Assembly (NCBI GenBank): GCA_037892935.1
Contig: JAYXKI010000001.1
Span: 1,798,001 to 1,862,000, forward strand
Direction of reading: 5' to 3'
DNA length: 64,000 nt
DNA from: Phlebopus portentosus
Taxonomy: Eukaryota > Basidiomycota > Agaricomycetes > Boletales > Boletinellaceae
Below, piece after piece: positions 58,901 through 64,000 of this stretch. Under the pieces are notes generated by a model that did not search any database, was not told the DNA's origin, and was given only the letters and a program-made list of their open reading frames with translations. Each line of letters begins with the position of its first letter. Position 1 is the stretch's first letter. A program made the translations under genes and the position numbers.

Positions 58901-59113
58901 GCATCTTCAATTAATTCCCTCTTCGTCTAACCTCACAACCTTTACCTCTAGATCTCATTCAAGGCGGCACCATTGGGCGAAGCCTGGGCGTCTTTCCTTA
59001 CGGACATTGACCGACTAACTTCAGTAGGATACAAGACCAAGCACTCTGCTCCAGTCGGCAACAGTTTTTCTTTAGACGGTCAAGTTCCTGACAGCGATAA
59101 TCAGCTTTTTTAA
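55997..59113 (+). CDS. SLS1-type mitochondrial inner-membrane-bound regulator
   Basis: A protein of the fungal SLS family, which coordinates mitochondrial transcripts with translation at the inner membrane. The ATG at 55997 opens a presequence (MQRHLRRTIRYFCRQDCRRR, then FYSTQS). A conserved helical block follows: AEAYMEVVDRLCRTFSKDQL, then RRFCKELRLDRRYSKPNRKK. Spliced exons give ELFLLLGKDGSELLQISKTY and a KH-like segment (NVHISVKPDPLSIRIEGFRG). VEEKMDLPTGEALSPGLLQQ and IRIRAMNQQRLNLAKR come next. The later part contains FRLFQDVGNTLNCW, LTYRQVRNELQPPDAG, a long acidic region, and ISFKAAPLGEAWASFLTDID near the end. The stop is at 59111-59113. About ten introns are needed and a few junctions between 57120 and 57890 are not certain. 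The family call rests on presequence, KH-like region and overall order. Confidence 0.75.
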
Positions 59114-59222
59114 TTGCAATGCAACCGATCTCTCATGCTGGAGTGTAGAACGTAATGTACAAAGTAATGATTCTAATCTAATAGCAGACATTTGAAAAAA
59201 CGAGCCTCCAAAACGATATAGT

Positions 59223-62200
59223 TCATCGCTTTTTCTTGTTCGCCTTTTCGCGTCGTTTCTTAGCCCGAAGCTGCGATCACATTAGAGAAGTCGAAATACC
59301 ATGCACAAACCTACTTACCTCCTTCTTTCCTCGGGCATCGACCATTCGATATCTACCCTTTACGCCTTTCGGTCTCCCCTTCAACCCCTTGTGGGCACTT
59401 TTTGCAACGACGACCTTAACCTCGGATTTCTTTTGCGTTGCCTTAGCGAGACCCTTAAGCATAAGTTTCTGGATTTGCTGCGCCTTCTCGCGCTCAGACA
59501 TGTCCGTCGACTCGTTAACTCCTTCTGCGTTCTTCATAGCTTTCTGCAGTTTCTGCATAGCTTTGAATTTCTTTCGTGCCTTCGCCTCTGCAACTTTCTT
59601 GATTGGCCGGGCATTTAATGCTCGCTGTCTTGCACGAAGTATCTCCACGGCTTCCTTCGTTACTGGTAGATTGGACTTGTAGTGTTTCGTTTCATCATCA
59701 AGGAACCATGCGGGTAGGTCTTCCTTTGAGTTGAGAGAGTACCGGTTGAAACCATCGTCGATAAGCTGTGACTTTGTTTTCTCTCTGTTGACAAGCTGTT
59801 GTGCCAGTGTGACGGCCTCGGCTGTCGTAAGTCCATGCTCTAGAAACCACATTATCAGCTTTATTCGTTTTCATGGTAAGAACCGCAAAAGTACTAAGCA
59901 TCATTTCTTCTCGGAGCTTGTCTTCGTTGGCGCCATCCACATCCCACATCTCGACGTCATCGTCGTTGTCTTGAGGAACAACCTCGAAGTCGTCGCCATT
60001 CTATATATGTTGATATCCATGTGAGATAAGGATTTCATTGAATCGTAGGTCAACTTACCTCTGTGGAACAAACCTCATCAACATTCTCCTCATCGCTAGC
60101 CGACTCCGGTTCACTTTCCTGTTCATCGCCTTCTATATCATCGATGTTGACTCCTTTGAAGATGTCCTGATCGAACCAAATTTGAGCAGATCGACCGGTG
60201 CTGCTGCCGTTAGGCTTTGATGATACGAGCTTAGTCTTTTTGGCGGGTGGCTCACTTACGACACCCAGTTGTCGTTTCTTTGTCTTTACCGTAATTTCCC
60301 GGACACTTTCTGCATCGCTATCGCTGTCGTCGTCGGACGAACTACTCTCGCCACCTTCCAGTTTAGCTCGTTCCATGGCATTCCACCCTCGCTCGCCCTC
60401 GCTGGCCTCGCTATTGCTGTCGTCCTCGCCCCCGTCCTGCTCTTCAATCACCCCGAATCCGTGCCACTCTTCTTTTTCTTTGCCTTTGCGATCCTCCCTC
60501 GCCTTAGCTTTTGCGTCCCTCTCATTCAGTCGATCCTTGTATGCATCATATAAGTCGTCCAAGTCAGCCTCCAGACCGGCAATCCTGCCCTCTTCATCGT
60601 CCTCCGCATCGCTTTCTTTCACATTTTGCTCTGGTTGGCTATCGTTGCGTCCATGTTCGTCATCCATCTGTCCAACAAGGCGACTGACTAAGCGGCCCTT
60701 TCGGATTCTCTTCTCGGTGTCTTGAAGATCGAATACATCATCTTGTCCAAGCCCCAGGTTTGCGTCGCTTTGCTCAAGTCCGATGTCGAGGGGTGCAGTC
60801 ATTTGTAGCTGCATTCGTTGGATTGTACGTGCCCTCGCCTCGTTTGTCTTGCGTCGCTCCCGCTTCGTTCGAGCCGCTGCTTCAGTATTGAGGCGCTCAA
60901 GCTATAGATGAACGATGTAAAGTGATCAATACAAAACTATTCATACGAACACGACCTACTTCTTCCCCAATAGCCTGCTCTTGATCGACATCATCTACAA
61001 TTTCAACCTTCTCCGTTAGTTCTTCTGTGGGTATCGTCTTCACATCTAGCCCCAGCTTTGATAATAGATGATATTAGTGGACGACGAACAAAGCCTTAGG
61101 GACATCATACCTCCTCTCGAAGAGATTTACGCCATTTTATTAATGCCTTAAAGTCGCTCTTGCCTAACACTTTGAGATCTTCACAGTTCGATAAAATGTC
61201 GGAAGTTGTGATGGCCAGCTTAGTCCACCTAAACACCAATGTGAATGGGAAAGCAATGAGGATAGCGAACCGAACAAGACCTACTCTTTGTCCTCTTCGC
61301 TTTGAAAAGCAATACGGTTGATACTACCAAGAAATGCAACGGGATCGGGGCATCTAATGAATTCACTCGCTGAACTTGTCCTGTGAAGAGTATAGTCGCC
61401 TTCTGCGTAGCCTTCTCGTTGTCGCCGTTTCTTCTCCGGCATGAATACGTTCGCATGTGCGTGAGCCGATATATTTTCCTTGTCGGCATTGACGACTGAA
61501 GCAGACAATTCCTTGAATGCATGCTTAGGATCCAAGAACTTTGGATCGATGTATTTTGGTGCCAGGAACTCTCGACAGACGACGAAAATCTCCGCCGATA
61601 CATTTCTAAATATTCACAGTTATGCCACGTTATTTATTGACGGAAGAGCAGCAGCGCACCTGGAAGAGGGTGGTTTAGTTGCCTCAACTCTCCCAAACAG
61701 CTGATTGAAGATCCAAATCAAGCTGTTATAATCTGCGCTCCTGAACACCTTCGTCACGAAAGTACCGCCTTTGATTAAGAATTCGACCGCGAGTTTCAAG
61801 CTCATGAGCACAAGCTCGGATTGGCTGTATGCATCCTGCACCCAAGCGGTACCGACATTAGGGGCACCGTCATGTAGAACAACATCAGCTTTCCAGTCCT
61901 TGAGTTCGCTCCTAATGAGGTTGCGACATGTCGGCGTAGTGATGTCTGCAGCGAAGGTAGACACACGGGGGATAGGTTTTATGGGTACCAAATCGACACC
62001 TGCGGCCATAAGGGTGAGGTGGGGCCTAAGTATCTTTTAGGCAGAGACATACCAACGATGATACTATTGACAGGCATGTATTTGCTAGCAACTTGCAGCC
62101 AGCCTCCTGGAGCAGCACACAAATCGATGCAGCATCGAGCGGATTCGAGGACGTTATACTTCTTATTTAATTGAATCAGCTTAAAGGCTGAACGAGCTCG

Positions 62201-62328
62201 ATATCCCTGCTCTCTGCAAGAATAATGAGAATTACTAACTGAATAGTGAATAGAGGGAAGACGCACTTTGCGAGCTTGTAATACTTGTCCAGGCGTCCCT
62301 TCCCCGTCTTTTTCTGAGCCTTCCCCAT
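59223..62328 (-). CDS. spb1: SPB1, 27S pre-rRNA 2'-O-ribose methyltransferase
   Basis: A nucleolar AdoMet-dependent enzyme that methylates a ribose in the 25S rRNA A-loop and helps to build the 60S subunit. It starts at 62328 ([20 protein letters not shown]). The FtsJ/RrmJ domain follows with [18 protein letters not shown] (catalytic Lys), the AdoMet motif [29 protein letters not shown] (catalytic Asp) and [14 protein letters not shown] (catalytic Lys). The middle region contains [14 protein letters not shown]. Acidic and Lys-rich segments lead to the SPB1 C-terminal domain ([52 protein letters not shown]) and a final exon ending KANKKKR. About nine introns are present. It converges with the SLS1-type gene, 109 bp away, and is divergent from ELP4. 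Confidence 0.96.
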
Positions 62329-62502
62329 ACTCGAAGGTTACGTGTTATGAGGAAAAGGAATTTGCTCTCAGTCAAAAAAAGTTGAAGAAAGGGAAAGGCG
62401 GAAACGGTACACGAACACGCCCAAATTTATTTATTTATTTTTCACGACGAGGATTTGCGCTGCCCTATATGGGTTGGCATACTACACTAGAGTACTACCA
62501 CC
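62329..62502. promoter_or_regulatory. Putative bidirectional promoter, SPB1 / ELP4
   Basis: 174 bp separate the two start codons. The region includes a TTTA repeat run near 62427-62443. It must serve two genes of ribosome and tRNA biology. Confidence 0.5.
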
Positions 62503-64000
62503 ATGTCCTCCTTCAAACGCAAGACAGGGACCGCGCCTCAAACACTCCCAAACGGCATTAAGCAATCGCCAGCGTTATCCACGGTTTTTCTCACATCTTC
62601 CGGGATACCTTCGCTTGATGATGTCCTTGGAGGCGGCATTCAACTTGGCACAAGCTTTCTCGTTCTCAACCCAGATCCACATTCAGCCCATACCGACCTC
62701 CTTCAAAAATACTTCATTGCACAGGGATTGGCAAGCAATCAGACTGTACACGTCTTCGACGTGGATGGTAGAAACTTAGCTGAATCATGCATGTGGATTC
62801 CGGGAGCAATAGCAACTTCAGTCACGGAGGACGCTGACGACGGCCTAGAGGCTAAAGATGGAAAGGTCAAAATAGCCTGGCGATACGAACATATGCAAAA
62901 ATTTAAGACGACTGTATCCACACGAGGATCCGATCAGTATGTGAGTTTATCGTGCTATGGACTGCTCAAGCCAATACTCAAAACAGAGAAGACTTTTGTC
63001 GACCTTTTGATCTTTCACGATCTGTTCCTCCTGACGCTATTGAATCTTTCCTTGCTGCCGGTCTTCTGCGAATAGAGGACTCCTACTTCGAAGATGCTAC
63101 GGATGTATACGACCGTGTAATCCAACGAATTGAAGAAATTGTCAAATCCTATGATAACTCGAAGTGTGTGCTGAAGGTTTAATGCGAAATGTTTATAGGA
63201 CTGATTCATCTACAGCTCAACAATCAAGCAAAAAGTGACTCGGATCAGTATACCAGCATTCGTCTCTCCTATATGGGGAGACCCTAACCCAACGGTAAAA
63301 TTCTCTTTTGTCATCATAATTTCAACCTCTTACAGTTCCCATCTTAGAAAATCTTGGAGTTCCTGATCCGGCTTCGTGAATTGCTGCGGAGCGCTGACTT
63401 GATTTGTGCATTCATCACCGCCAATGCACATATTTCCTCGGACGCGTGGGCTGGAGAAGGATGGACCGAAAAGCTCGCATGGGCATCCGATGCCTGCATA
63501 GGACTAAACTCGTTCTCAGGTTAGTCCGTCGGCCAGTTTGGACATTTTGTGTAAAAACACATTTGACAATCTCGTACTTAGCCGATCCGGCAACTTCTGC
63601 GCTTTTCCCTTCTCATCATGGCCTTGTGAAGTTATATCGGCTTCCATGTGTTCAGACATTAGTTCCCGCTAGTGACAGGTTTTCGGACCTACGTGGCCTC
63701 TCAGCTCCTACGTCTTCCATTTCGTCAGGGGGGATCGGCGAAAACAATCTGGCATTCAAATGTACGCGGAAGAAGTTCGTCATCGAGACGTTCCATCTTG
63801 ATATCGACGGTGGTGTCAGTGAACGCCGTACGACCCCGGCTGTTTCCTCAGTTACAACTCAGGAAGGTGATGCGGAAAAGGTGTCATCCCGCGATCATAG
63901 CCATCATGATCCTGGACGTGAGCCTCGAGTGTTGATTGAGAGGGAAATTCGAGCTCGTATCGGAGGCGAGTCGGAGATACCAAAGCTACCTGAAGAAATT
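62503..64000 (+). CDS. elp4: Elongator complex subunit 4 (3' end outside window)
   Basis: A RecA-like subunit of the Elp4-5-6 ring of Elongator, which supports modification of wobble uridine in tRNA. The start at 62503 (accATG) is followed by TSSGIPSLDDVLGGGIQLGT, the typical ELP4 opening that resembles a degenerate Walker A region. Next come HTDLLQKYFIAQGL, KVKIAWRYE, CRPFDLSRSVPPD and ISIPAFVSPIWGDP. RELLRSADLICAFITANAHI, GLVKLYRLPCVQTLVPASDR and KKFVIETFHLDIDGGVSERR follow. Four introns are clear, including one near 63515-63580. The coding sequence runs on past base 64000, so the C-terminus is missing here only because of the window edge. Confidence 0.93.

Noticed and set aside
60198..60725. 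A Ser-rich plus-strand frame opposite the acidic part of SPB1
   Set aside because: Antisense of Glu/Asp/Ser codons gives Ser/Leu-rich open frames. There is no independent support.

Overview
The window is nuclear DNA of a filamentous basidiomycete, most likely an Agaricomycete. Genes are dense and lie on both strands. Most are cut by many short GT-AG introns of about 45-70 nt. The gene families fit this group: an F-box gene with CxxC clusters, a HapX-type bZIP, a CSL transcription factor, a TM7S3/TM198-like protein with a long tail and a stand-alone adenylating enzyme. I see no CRISPR array, rRNA gene, convincing tRNA, intact transposon or viral gene. Bacterial-style operons and ribosome binding sites do not apply.

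Layout. 1-5214: two tandem MFS sugar transporters, the first cut by the window edge. 5422-9374: Osh1-type oxysterol-binding protein (ankyrin, PH, FFAT, ORD). 10287-12274: mitochondrial DEAD-box helicase like MRH4. 12810-15552: TM7S3/TM198-like membrane protein. 16262-17226: unknown protein. 17741-20228: CSL transcription factor. 20930-23172: pyruvate kinase. 23622-26198: type II membrane glycosyltransferase. 26773-27911 (-): ribulose-phosphate 3-epimerase. 28074-30625: F-box protein. 30734-31932 (-): XRCC2-like RAD51 paralogue with an apparent frameshift. 32106-32943: SLX9. 33232-35821 (-): coiled-coil protein. 36657-38236 (-): SLC35F-type transporter. 38714-40544 (-): AMP-binding enzyme. 42593-45226: intronless PPR protein. 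45575-47997 (-): HapX. 48323-51257 (-): eIF3b. 53200-55473: Git1/Pho84-type transporter. 55997-59113: SLS1-type mitochondrial regulator. 59223-62328 (-): SPB1 rRNA methyltransferase. 62503-64000: ELP4, cut by the window edge.

Most genes are housekeeping: glycolysis and pentose phosphate pathway, ribosome assembly and translation (SLX9, SPB1, eIF3b, ELP4), and mitochondrial gene expression (MRH4-like, PPR, SLS1). Three divergent pairs are separated by only about 160-175 bp: epimerase/F-box, XRCC2/SLX9 and SPB1/ELP4. I found no clearly new biological system. The points most worth a second look are intron turnover between the tandem sugar transporters, the one-base frame break in the XRCC2-like gene, the tandem GATA sites upstream of hapX, very small exons (22 nt in pyruvate kinase, 32 nt in hapX, a lone ATG in SLX9), and two gene-free gaps of about 2 kb.
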